Under the pieces are notes generated by a model that saw only the letters and a list, made by a program, of their open reading frames with translations, did not search any database and was not told the DNA's origin. The translations under genes and the position numbers were made by a program. This document shows positions 1 through 6,062 of a stretch of DNA of 6,636 nt, in pieces. Source of the stretch: an uncultured Ruminococcus sp. (GTDB lineage Bacteria > Bacillota > Clostridia > Oscillospirales > Ruminococcaceae); the NCBI GenBank assembly GCA_947177375.1, contig CAMWUF010000061.1, forward strand, positions 1 through 6,636. The letters are read 5' to 3'. Every line of letters starts with the position of its first letter. Position 1 is the stretch's first letter.

Positions 1-6
1 ATATTC

Positions 7-441
7 ATGAAACTTGTGATACAACGAGTCACAGAAGCTTCCGTGACTGTGAATAAAAAAATAATCAGTCAAATTCAAACAGGTTATGTTGTATTATTGG
101 GCGTTAGCGAAACCGATACAGAAGAAGTTGCAAAAAAATTAGCAGATAAATTAATTAAACTCAGGATTTTTTCTGATGAAAATGGTAAAACAAATCTTTC
201 ACTCAAAGACGTAAATGGCGAAATACTAGTCATTTCACAATTTACGTTATATGCAGAATGCAAAGCGAACAGACCAAGTTTTAAACATGCTGGAAATCCT
301 AAACTTGCCGAACAGTTATATCATTATTTTATCGAACAGCTCCGAATACAGATAAAATCTGTTCAGCAAGGCATTTTTGGTGCAGATATGCAAGTAACAC
401 TTTGTAACGATGGACCTTTTACAATTTTGTTAGAAGCATAG
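7..441 (+). CDS. dtd: D-aminoacyl-tRNA deacylase (Dtd)
   Basis: Cytoplasmic editing enzyme that hydrolyses D-amino acids from mischarged tRNAs, a chirality checkpoint for translation. The 144-aa product matches the usual family length (about 145 aa) and is collinear throughout. It opens with the typical MKLVIQRVTEASVTV strand, has KLRIFSDENGK near 51-61, the family motif SQFTL at 77-81, the RPSF segment at 89-92, FGADM at 124-128, and the Gly-cisPro motif as NDGPFT at 134-139. The Gly136-Pro137 pair that reads chirality is intact; the following residue is Phe where Val is commoner. The ATG at 7 is supported by the conserved N-terminus, but its ribosome site lies beyond or at the window edge. 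The next gene starts 11 nt after the stop, so the two are likely co-transcribed. In many Firmicutes dtd follows relA, but nothing upstream is visible here. Confidence 0.96.
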   Translation: MKLVIQRVTEASVTVNKKIISQIQTGYVVLLGVSETDTEEVAKKLADKLIKLRIFSDENGKTNLSLKDVNGEILVISQFTLYAECKANRPSFKHAGNPKLAEQLYHYFIEQLRIQIKSVQQGIFGADMQVTLCNDGPFTILLEA

Positions 442-452
442 GGGGAATTTTT

Positions 453-1031
453 ATGCAAATCGGAGAATATCAAAATATTGCAGTGATTACAATTAGTCAA
501 GGAAACTATGTGAATCATTGGGTTTATCGTGCAGATGTGATTAATCCTGAAAAAACACATGGTTGGGATTCTTTGCCATTATATTTATCAGTTTTAAAAC
601 AAACCATTTTAAATCCCGAATGTCATAAACAAGGCAACGGCGAAGATTATCATTTATATTATATTCCTATGGGTGATAATGTAAATATTGAAAAAGCCAA
701 AAAAATAGCTTTGCAACGTTTTTCAGAATGGAAACACCCTTGGGAAACATTGCCAAACTATGTAATCAGATTTATTTTTCATAAAAAAAATAATTATCCA
801 TCCAGTACGCAAATTTTCCGAAAAGATTGTTTAATTTATATGCAATATGATGAAAACGATTATTTTAAATATTATCAGCAATCTGTATCACAACCATTAT
901 ATTATCAGAAAAATACAGAGGAACTCATTGTCTGTTGGCATGGTGATATTCTGAAAAAAATTGTACAAGAAGTGTTACCAAAAGTAAAAGAATTTTGGAA
1001 AGTAAATTTTAAAAATGCAATTTTTTTATAA
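453..1031 (+). CDS. Hypothetical protein, 192 aa, downstream of dtd
   Basis: I do not recognise this protein. It starts at an ATG with a good ribosome site (GGGGGA, 441-446, sharing the last base of the dtd stop codon) and probably belongs to the dtd transcript. The sequence is soluble-looking: no signal peptide and no membrane segment. It is rich in Tyr, Lys, Ile, Asn and Trp. Visible segments include NHWVYRADVINPEKTHGWDSLP (about 21-42, split here only for description), a charged helix-like stretch IEKAKKIALQRFSEW near 78-92, and an amphipathic C-terminal helix LKKIVQEVLPKVKEFW near 167-182. No catalytic motif, metal-binding cluster or nucleotide-binding loop stands out. The gene is followed by a hairpin with a T run, consistent with the end of the operon. 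That it is real is supported by the ribosome site, the uninterrupted frame and the tight spacing; its function is unknown. Confidence 0.8.
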   Translation: MQIGEYQNIAVITISQGNYVNHWVYRADVINPEKTHGWDSLPLYLSVLKQTILNPECHKQGNGEDYHLYYIPMGDNVNIEKAKKIALQRFSEWKHPWETLPNYVIRFIFHKKNNYPSSTQIFRKDCLIYMQYDENDYFKYYQQSVSQPLYYQKNTEELIVCWHGDILKKIVQEVLPKVKEFWKVNFKNAIFL

Positions 1032-1042
1032 TGTTATTATTC

Positions 1043-1051
1043 TGGTATAAA
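1043..1051 (+). promoter_or_regulatory. Possible extended -10 promoter for the PBP gene
   Basis: TGGTATAAA lies just after the hypothetical gene and resembles an extended -10 element (TGn followed by TATAAA). The -35 position is only a T-rich run with no good TTGACA match. If used, transcription would start near 1057-1060, right at the left arm of the following hairpin. This is a weak call, because TA-rich hexamers are common in such AT-rich DNA. Confidence 0.25.
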
Positions 1052-1056
1052 ATAAT

Positions 1057-1104
1057 AAAAACCTCCCATACTATGCATAATGTTTAATTTTGGGAGGATT
1101 TTTT
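1057..1104 (+). terminator. Hairpin with T run whose right arm is the PBP ribosome site
   Basis: CCTCCCA at 1062-1068 pairs perfectly with TGGGAGG at 1091-1097 across a 22-nt loop. An A run (1057-1061) before the left arm can pair with the T run (1099-1104) after the right arm if A1098 is bulged. GC stem plus T tract fits a rho-independent terminator for the dtd operon. The right arm also contains GGGAGG, the Shine-Dalgarno sequence of the PBP, eight bases from its ATG at 1105. The same structure could therefore end upstream transcripts and, in mRNAs that include both arms, hide the PBP ribosome site. The pairing is seen directly; the function is inferred. Confidence 0.6.
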
Positions 1105-2703
1105 ATGTACAAACGCATTACATTATTAGGGGCAATTATGATTTTAGGCAATGCTGTATTAGTTGCCAATCTTGCTTTTTATATGAAAAACAGTAGTTAT
1201 GCAGAAACAGCTTTACATCAAAGTCAAATTACTGTTACTGCTGGTTCAGCAGAAGGGGTAATTTATGACCGAAATTTCAAGCCCTTTGTCAATCAGAAAT
1301 CAAAATATTACGCATTTGTGAATCCTACGCAAGAATCTATTTCTGAATTACTTCCACATACTAGAGAAATCACACCAATTTTAAAAGCTCTGCAAACAAA
1401 AAAACCATTTTCCTGTGAAATAAATAATTCAGAATTTCAAAGCTCTGATATTACAGTCTTAGAATTGCCAGAACGTTATTCTGAAAATCCTTTAGCACAG
1501 CATGTACTTGGCTATACACTGGAACATACAGGCATTACTGGCTTAGAATCTGATTATAATCAAGTTTTACGAAATCTGGAAGATACTGCTAGCGTGACAT
1601 ATACAATTGACGCAACAGGACATGTATTAGCAGGTGCAGAAAAAATTATCTCTCCAGTAGAAAATAAAAATTTAGGCATTGTCACAACACTGGATATTAA
1701 TATTCAGGAAATCTGCGAATCACAGGAGCTGGAAAAAGGGGCAATTGTTGTTATGGATGTAGAATCAGGGGATATTTTAGCAATGGCAAGTTTTCCAGAT
1801 TATACACCTGATTCACTTGGAGAAGCGATTGCTGATTCAGACAGTCCATTAATTAATCGTTGTTTATATGCCTATAACGTAGGTTCAATTTTTAAGCTCA
1901 TGACTTGTGCAACAGCATATACACAGAATTTAAAAAATTTTACTGCCATCTGTACAGGAAGTACAGAAATTAAAAACCAAATTTTTCGCTGTCATGACTG
2001 GAATGGACATGATTTATTAAACATGAAACAAGCTATGATTTATTCCTGTAATACCTATTTTGTTCAACTCAGTCAATTTTTACAGCCTGTTTTAATGCGT
2101 GAGACGGCACAAAATTTTGGCTTTGGCACACAGATAGCATTATCAAAAAGCATTGTTTCCTCCAGTGGCACTTTGCCAAAAATCAAAGACTTAGCATTAC
2201 CTGCGGAAATGGCAAATTTTTGTTTTGGGCAGGGACTTTTAACAGCAACACCATTACAAGTCACACAAATGACATGTGGCATTGCGAATAACGGCAAAAT
2301 GCCTCTTGCAAGACTTGTAAGAGGCATTACTGATGATAATCAAACAATTCTGGAAGAACGTTCTCCCATGTATGCAAGAGCAACTAAACGAAATGTAGCT
2401 TATTATTTGCAAGACATGATGATTTCTGCTGTCAATGAAAATGAAAATTCTAATGCAATTCCAGAACATGTCTTTGTTGCAGGAAAAACTTCTACTGCAC
2501 AAACGGGACGTTATGACGAAGAGAATCAAGAATACTGTCATGCATGGATAACAGGCTATTTTCCGATTAGTAAGCCCCAATATGCTGTTACTGTTCTTGT
2601 GGAAGACGGCGGATATGGCAATGATGCCGCCGCACCTATTTTTAGAAATATTGCTGATGCAATTACTTTATTAGATAATCCACAGATAACATCACAGCCG
2701 TAG
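1105..2703 (+). CDS. Class B penicillin-binding protein (peptidoglycan D,D-transpeptidase)
   Basis: Membrane-anchored transpeptidase that cross-links peptidoglycan stem peptides outside the cell. The 532-aa protein has one N-terminal membrane segment (about 7-27). A dimerisation-type region follows, with GVIYDRN (51-57) and LGYTLEHTGITGLESDYNQVL (about 135-155). The penicillin-binding domain runs from about 190 to the end. The catalytic motifs are SIFK (Ser261, Lys264), SCN (314-316) and KTS (461-463), where KTG is usual. FGQGLLTATPLQ (374-385) and the C-terminal GYFP and APIF segments are also family-typical. The stretch between TLDINIQ and GAIVVMD is short compared with SpoVD/FtsI-type proteins. 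An upstream TTG at 1090 is in frame, but it overlaps the ribosome site GGGAGG, so ATG 1105 is the better start. The architecture resembles PbpA/FtsI/SpoVD; which cellular role it has (division, elongation or sporulation) cannot be told, so no symbol is given. Its 3' end overlaps the mraY-like gene on the other strand. Confidence 0.93.
   Translation: MYKRITLLGAIMILGNAVLVANLAFYMKNSSYAETALHQSQITVTAGSAEGVIYDRNFKPFVNQKSKYYAFVNPTQESISELLPHTREITPILKALQTKKPFSCEINNSEFQSSDITVLELPERYSENPLAQHVLGYTLEHTGITGLESDYNQVLRNLEDTASVTYTIDATGHVLAGAEKIISPVENKNLGIVTTLDINIQEICESQELEKGAIVVMDVESGDILAMASFPDYTPDSLGEAIADSDSPLINRCLYAYNVGSIFKLMTCATAYTQNLKNFTAICTGSTEIKNQIFRCHDWNGHDLLNMKQAMIYSCNTYFVQLSQFLQPVLMRETAQNFGFGTQIALSKSIVSSSGTLPKIKDLALPAEMANFCFGQGLLTATPLQVTQMTCGIANNGKMPLARLVRGITDDNQTILEERSPMYARATKRNVAYYLQDMMISAVNENENSNAIPEHVFVAGKTSTAQTGRYDEENQEYCHAWITGYFPISKPQYAVTVLVEDGGYGNDAAAPIFRNIADAITLLDNPQITSQP
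2298..2328. repeat. Near-perfect 14-bp inverted repeat inside the PBP gene
   Basis: The left arm (2298-2311, AATGCCTCTTGCAA) and right arm (2315-2328, TTGTAAGAGGCATT) form a 14-bp stem with a single G.U wobble and a 3-nt loop. It lies in codons for the segment KMPLARLVRGIT. Read on the minus strand the stem is followed by TTTT, so it could stop antisense transcription coming from the mraY-like gene, whose coding region ends about 335 nt earlier in that direction. The structure is seen directly; its role is inference. Confidence 0.6.
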
Positions 2704-3646
2704 AAAGCAAAATCTGAATTAATACAAATCTGATAACAACTTGCGTATCACTCCAATGTTTATTTTTTCTGGCATGGTCATGAATTGGTGTACGAATATT
2801 TTTCATAAAGTTTTTTGATTTGGTCACACGCAGAATTGTTAATTTTACTAAACCTAAACCGCCATCTAAAATTAATAATAATGCACATGGAATAAATAAA
2901 ATTGGCATACCTGATAGCATAAATGCGATTGCAATAAATAAACCAATTGCTCTTGAACCTGCATCACCCATTAAAATGCTGCTAGGAGAACAATTAAACC
3001 AAAGATAAGCGACTAACATTAAAATAGCTATCCAAACAAAAAGCATTGCAGATTCTTGAGATTCTGTTAATAAATTTCTGACAATATGCATTAATAAAAA
3101 TACACTTGTCAAAGTCACAATAGATAAACTTGCACATAAACCATCTACACCATCAGCACAATTTGTGACATTAATGCTTGCCCAAATTAAAATGACACCT
3201 AAAATAATATAAACTGGTGGAGAAATCACTGCTTCCAGCCCAAAAATTGGCATTAAAATAGTTCCGCCATGAAAATAATATACTGTAACGGAAACGCCCA
3301 CAGCAACAACTAAATCAATTAAGCCTTTTTTGAGTTCTCCCCAAGGCTTTTCAGACGCATCGTCTAAATAACCACTCATCATTTCTACAAACAATGCGAC
3401 CAGATAAATCATATATTCTAAGTTCAAAGGCAAACAAATCACACAAGAAATAATCAATGCTAAAATTAAAATTAATCCTGCTCCCCTTGCCTTACCTTTA
3501 GAAAGCGAACCGTTTACAGCAAATTCCCTACCATGGTCTTTCGGAAGATATTTTGCAAAGCCCAGAATTCCTGCCAAAGTTAATCCAAAGCTGATAATTG
3601 CAGAAATCAGAAATATAATATCATCTTGTACGAAATTTCCTAACAT
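2663..3646 (-). CDS. MraY-like phospho-N-acetylmuramoyl-pentapeptide transferase
   Basis: Polytopic inner-membrane enzyme of the polyprenyl-phosphate N-acetylhexosamine-1-phosphate transferase family. MraY transfers phospho-MurNAc-pentapeptide from UDP to undecaprenyl phosphate, making lipid I. The 327-aa protein is mostly hydrophobic segments (about ten helices). It carries the expected cytoplasmic motifs in order: GYLDD (Asp95, Asp96), NCADGVDGL (162-170), FNCSPSSILMGDAGS (217-231, with Asp228), and RTPIHDHARKNKHWSDTQVVIRF (about 285-307). The last resembles MraY's TPIHHH...G W.E..VV.RF more than the WecA or TagO forms, so MraY is preferred. The middle His is Asp here (His289-Asp290-His291). 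The N-terminal GTPTMGG-type motif is also replaced, by GKARGAG (51-57). The ATG at 3646 has AAAGGA about nine bases upstream. It may be the main MraY or a paralogue; it is outside a dcw cluster, so I leave the symbol empty. Confidence 0.85.
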   Translation of the reverse strand: MLGNFVQDDIIFLISAIISFGLTLAGILGFAKYLPKDHGREFAVNGSLSKGKARGAGLILILALIISCVICLPLNLEYMIYLVALFVEMMSGYLDDASEKPWGELKKGLIDLVVAVGVSVTVYYFHGGTILMPIFGLEAVISPPVYIILGVILIWASINVTNCADGVDGLCASLSIVTLTSVFLLMHIVRNLLTESQESAMLFVWIAILMLVAYLWFNCSPSSILMGDAGSRAIGLFIAIAFMLSGMPILFIPCALLLILDGGLGLVKLTILRVTKSKNFMKNIRTPIHDHARKNKHWSDTQVVIRFVLIQILLSTAVMLSVDYLIK

Positions 3647-3693
3647 AAACTTCTATCCTTTCTTAATTATCATATTATTAAAAAACAATTTTC

Positions 3694-3723
3694 TTGCTTG
3701 TTCATTGTCAATGAACTCTGCAA
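3694..3723. promoter_or_regulatory. Palindrome between the protease and the mraY-like gene
   Basis: GTTCATTGTCAATGAAC (3700-3716) is a perfect palindrome with 8-bp arms about one base. TTGC (3694-3697) and GCAA (3720-3723) extend the pairing after small mismatches. On the minus strand it contains TTGACA (3706-3711), but no -10 box sits at 16-18 nt. No T run follows immediately on the minus strand; the nearest begins some 17 nt later. It could be a repressor operator or an mRNA hairpin between the two genes. The remaining spacer (3647-3755) shows only AT-rich sequence and the ribosome site for the mraY-like gene (AAAGGA, complement of 3656-3661). Confidence 0.4.
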
Positions 3724-3755
3724 AACATATCTGAACAAAATTTTTATTTAGCATT

Positions 3756-6062
3756 TTAATATATTTTTGTTTTTAGCAAGCCAGCACCTTCGTTTGCAGA
3801 ATAAATTAAAATTTCTGTCGCATCTTTCGCATCAATTTCACTATCTTGATTATAATTTGCACGATTTAACCAGTCTGTACTTTTTTTTACTACTTCACCC
3901 GAACCGAATTCAGCAGAATATATTAAAATAGCTGTGGCATCTTTTGCGTCAATTATTCCGTCTGTATTCACATCACCAAGTGCAAAATTTTGCAAATAAA
4001 TTATATAACTTGTTTCTTGCATTCCCTCTTGTGACACATGCAAGACTAATTTATCTTTTTCCTGCCAATTTTCAAAATCCATTGCAACACCTGAATTTAA
4101 TTCTTGTTCTTCACAAGTAATTTGTCCTGTTGTCATTGGCAATAATTTTATATTATCTGTATTTTTATCTGGAATCCAAGTTGTGATATACTCATGATTA
4201 TCACATGCTTCAAACTGCAAATAAGAAATATTTTTATCATCAATAGACAATAAACTAGAAACCATCGCTTCCTGTATCTGATAATCTTTTTCATAAATAG
4301 AATATTTCTGACCATTTGCAATAACATAAGCTGAAATTGTAATATCTTCATCTGGCATTACAATTGGCGAAGTATACAGCATATCTTCACTATGATTTAT
4401 ACTATAATAAATTTCTCCATTTTCAGGACTTGTTAAATAAATTTCTGTTCCGACTGGCAAAGCATTACTTTCTTCTGAAAAAATAACAACGCCTGCATCT
4501 TGTGTCAGACCTCTGAGGCAAATATTACCAAGCATTGCATAAGTCAAAATCTGTGTACCATCTTCTAATTCATACACATCATCAATAATTTCTTCTTCGT
4601 AAATATCATGCCATCTTTTGCCATTTGCACTATAATAACTTTCACCTTCATGAAAATCTCTGCGTATCATTTCTTCTGTCAGCATATTTTCATCAGATGT
4701 AATTTCACCATTTGGCATAGTAACTGTATTTCTTGTATATGCCTCACATGTGATATGCTGTCCTAATTCTCCTGAAAATTTTACAACAATTGAAAATTTC
4801 TCTCCTGCCTGTAAAGCAACAGGCTGTGCTAAATCTACTGTATGATAACCTGCTGTATGCAATGCCCCAACAGTTTCTACAGAAGCAATTCCAGAAACTG
4901 GATTTGTAGATTCATTTAAATTTTTATACACCTGAATGCTATAATCTTCATCAGGCATTGCATTACAAAGCATAACAGAAGTCAGATAAGTATCTTTTTC
5001 TGCTGTAAAAACATTTGCGACATAACTGGAATTATCTGCCTCACCAACAGAAAATGCTGTCCAATAGCCATAATCATCATATTGATACATGTTATCATGT
5101 TTCTGTAAAGGCTCTGTTTCCAGATAATAAACTTCTGTCATACTTGGGTCAGCATAAGAAACCCAGAAATAACCATAATCCGTTCCGCCCCAATTTGCCC
5201 CCCAGCTATTTTTGACAAGCCATGCACCATTCATTCCAGGATTTGTATTAAAATTTTCAGCTGGATAATTATCATCCCACCCTACAATTGTAACAGCATG
5301 ATAAATTCCATCTGCCTTTTCACCTTCGTCAAAATAATATGCATTATTTTCAGAATTATAACATGCTGTTTTATTATAATAGCTCATTGAAACAGCATGT
5401 CCTTGATAAACAGCTTCTTTTACAGCCTGCATTTGCTCTGGAAACACATCTTCTTCTACATGATAAGTAAACATATTAGCGTCAGAAACATGATATTCTG
5501 CACGGGCTTTCCATTCCTGCCAATCTATTTCTGAGTCTAATACAGATTCATCTTCAAACGGGAATAAATTTTCCGATACAGGACCTAACCAACCTGTCAA
5601 CATAGGTGTTAGCATATAAAAATTACCACCTTGTTTGAACACGTCATCACTATCTGTATTCGTTCGCAATGGAAAACCAAATTTTTCAGAATAAGTATAA
5701 TAACCAAGATGCCATTCTGACAAATCAATCCAAGGTTGTCTTGCAATCAAACCAGTTTCGATGGTACACATTGCAGAAAAACTCCAACACATGCCAGTAC
5801 TTTTCTGATTTTTCACAGAACTAACTAAGCCTAATTTCCGCAAGTCAAACTGTTCAGGCAAAATTTCATTGACTCTTGCAACACTAGTTTCATTAGAAGC
5901 AGACAATCTGCCAGATGCTGTTGCATTTTCATATTGTGCATAATTTGTAAAACGACCCATATGTAAGCCAGATTTTTTTGCATTTGCAGAGATAGAAATA
6001 TTCTGCAATCCAGAGATTATTAATAAACTTAACATACAAGCTGTCAACTGCTTTTTTTTCAA
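3756..6062 (-). CDS. Secreted papain-like (C1A) cysteine protease with C-terminal dockerin
   Basis: Extracellular endopeptidase, probably attached to a cohesin-bearing scaffold. The 768-aa precursor has a signal peptide (KKK, then a hydrophobic run to about 24, cleavage likely after SANA at 25-28). The C1A catalytic domain spans about 67-315: oxyanion Gln86, nucleophile Cys92 in MCWSFSA, His255 in YHAVTIVGWDD, and Asn285 in VKNSWGANWGG. Residues about 323-430 resemble the lectin-like domain that often follows C1 peptidases in Clostridia. About 524-597 resembles a chitobiase/hexosaminidase C-terminal beta-sandwich (IYYSI, YTSPI, ITISAYV). About 600-693 is unrecognised. About 695-760 is a dockerin. 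Translation starts at TTG (6062) with AGGAGG seven bases upstream; no in-frame ATG gives a complete signal peptide. I see no typical long inhibitory propeptide between the signal and the catalytic domain, only about 40 residues. It follows ispE directly and may be coupled to it. Confidence 0.93.
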   Translation of the reverse strand: MKKKQLTACMLSLLIISGLQNISISANAKKSGLHMGRFTNYAQYENATASGRLSASNETSVARVNEILPEQFDLRKLGLVSSVKNQKSTGMCWSFSAMCTIETGLIARQPWIDLSEWHLGYYTYSEKFGFPLRTNTDSDDVFKQGGNFYMLTPMLTGWLGPVSENLFPFEDESVLDSEIDWQEWKARAEYHVSDANMFTYHVEEDVFPEQMQAVKEAVYQGHAVSMSYYNKTACYNSENNAYYFDEGEKADGIYHAVTIVGWDDNYPAENFNTNPGMNGAWLVKNSWGANWGGTDYGYFWVSYADPSMTEVYYLETEPLQKHDNMYQYDDYGYWTAFSVGEADNSSYVANVFTAEKDTYLTSVMLCNAMPDEDYSIQVYKNLNESTNPVSGIASVETVGALHTAGYHTVDLAQPVALQAGEKFSIVVKFSGELGQHITCEAYTRNTVTMPNGEITSDENMLTEEMIRRDFHEGESYYSANGKRWHDIYEEEIIDDVYELEDGTQILTYAMLGNICLRGLTQDAGVVIFSEESNALPVGTEIYLTSPENGEIYYSINHSEDMLYTSPIVMPDEDITISAYVIANGQKYSIYEKDYQIQEAMVSSLLSIDDKNISYLQFEACDNHEYITTWIPDKNTDNIKLLPMTTGQITCEEQELNSGVAMDFENWQEKDKLVLHVSQEGMQETSYIIYLQNFALGDVNTDGIIDAKDATAILIYSAEFGSGEVVKKSTDWLNRANYNQDSEIDAKDATEILIYSANEGAGLLKTKIY
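3759..3980 (-). other. Dockerin-coding region of the protease
   Basis: Two calcium-binding F-hand repeats. Repeat 1 has Asp697, Asn699, Asp701 and Asp708 at positions 1, 3, 5 and 12. Repeat 2 has Asn736, Asn738, Asp740 and Asp747, with Ser741 replacing the usual Gly. DAKDATxILIYSA occurs in both repeats (705-717 and 744-756) and differs at one residue. The cohesin-contacting positions 10 and 11 are Ala-Lys in both copies, so the module is internally symmetric. Dockerins bind cohesins on scaffoldins (established for cellulosomes and Ruminococcus); no scaffoldin is visible in this window. Confidence 0.88.

Noticed and set aside
1090..1104. Upstream TTG that would extend the PBP by five residues
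   Set aside because: The TTG and following codons are the Shine-Dalgarno sequence itself (GGGAGG), and the ATG at 1105 sits at normal distance from it.
2073..2580. Minus-strand open frames inside the PBP gene
   Set aside because: They lie opposite a clearly conserved coding frame, lack ribosome sites and show no recognisable protein features.
3804..3956. Similar DNA segments about 115 bp apart, as a possible short tandem or CRISPR-like repeat
   Set aside because: They encode the two dockerin repeats (DAKDATxILIYSA) and are explained by the protein.
5015..5215. Plus-strand 66-codon frame inside the protease gene
   Set aside because: It is antisense to the conserved C1A and lectin-like coding region and has no ribosome site.
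6030..6047. TTGACA on the minus strand within the protease signal-peptide codons, as a possible internal promoter
   Set aside because: The best -10 at about 16 nt matches only four of six bases, and the bases encode the signal peptide; chance is likely in AT-rich DNA.
6036..6062. LTAC at protease residues 6-9 as a lipoprotein lipobox
   Set aside because: The Cys comes before, not after, the hydrophobic core; the following run and SANA site fit an ordinary signal peptide.
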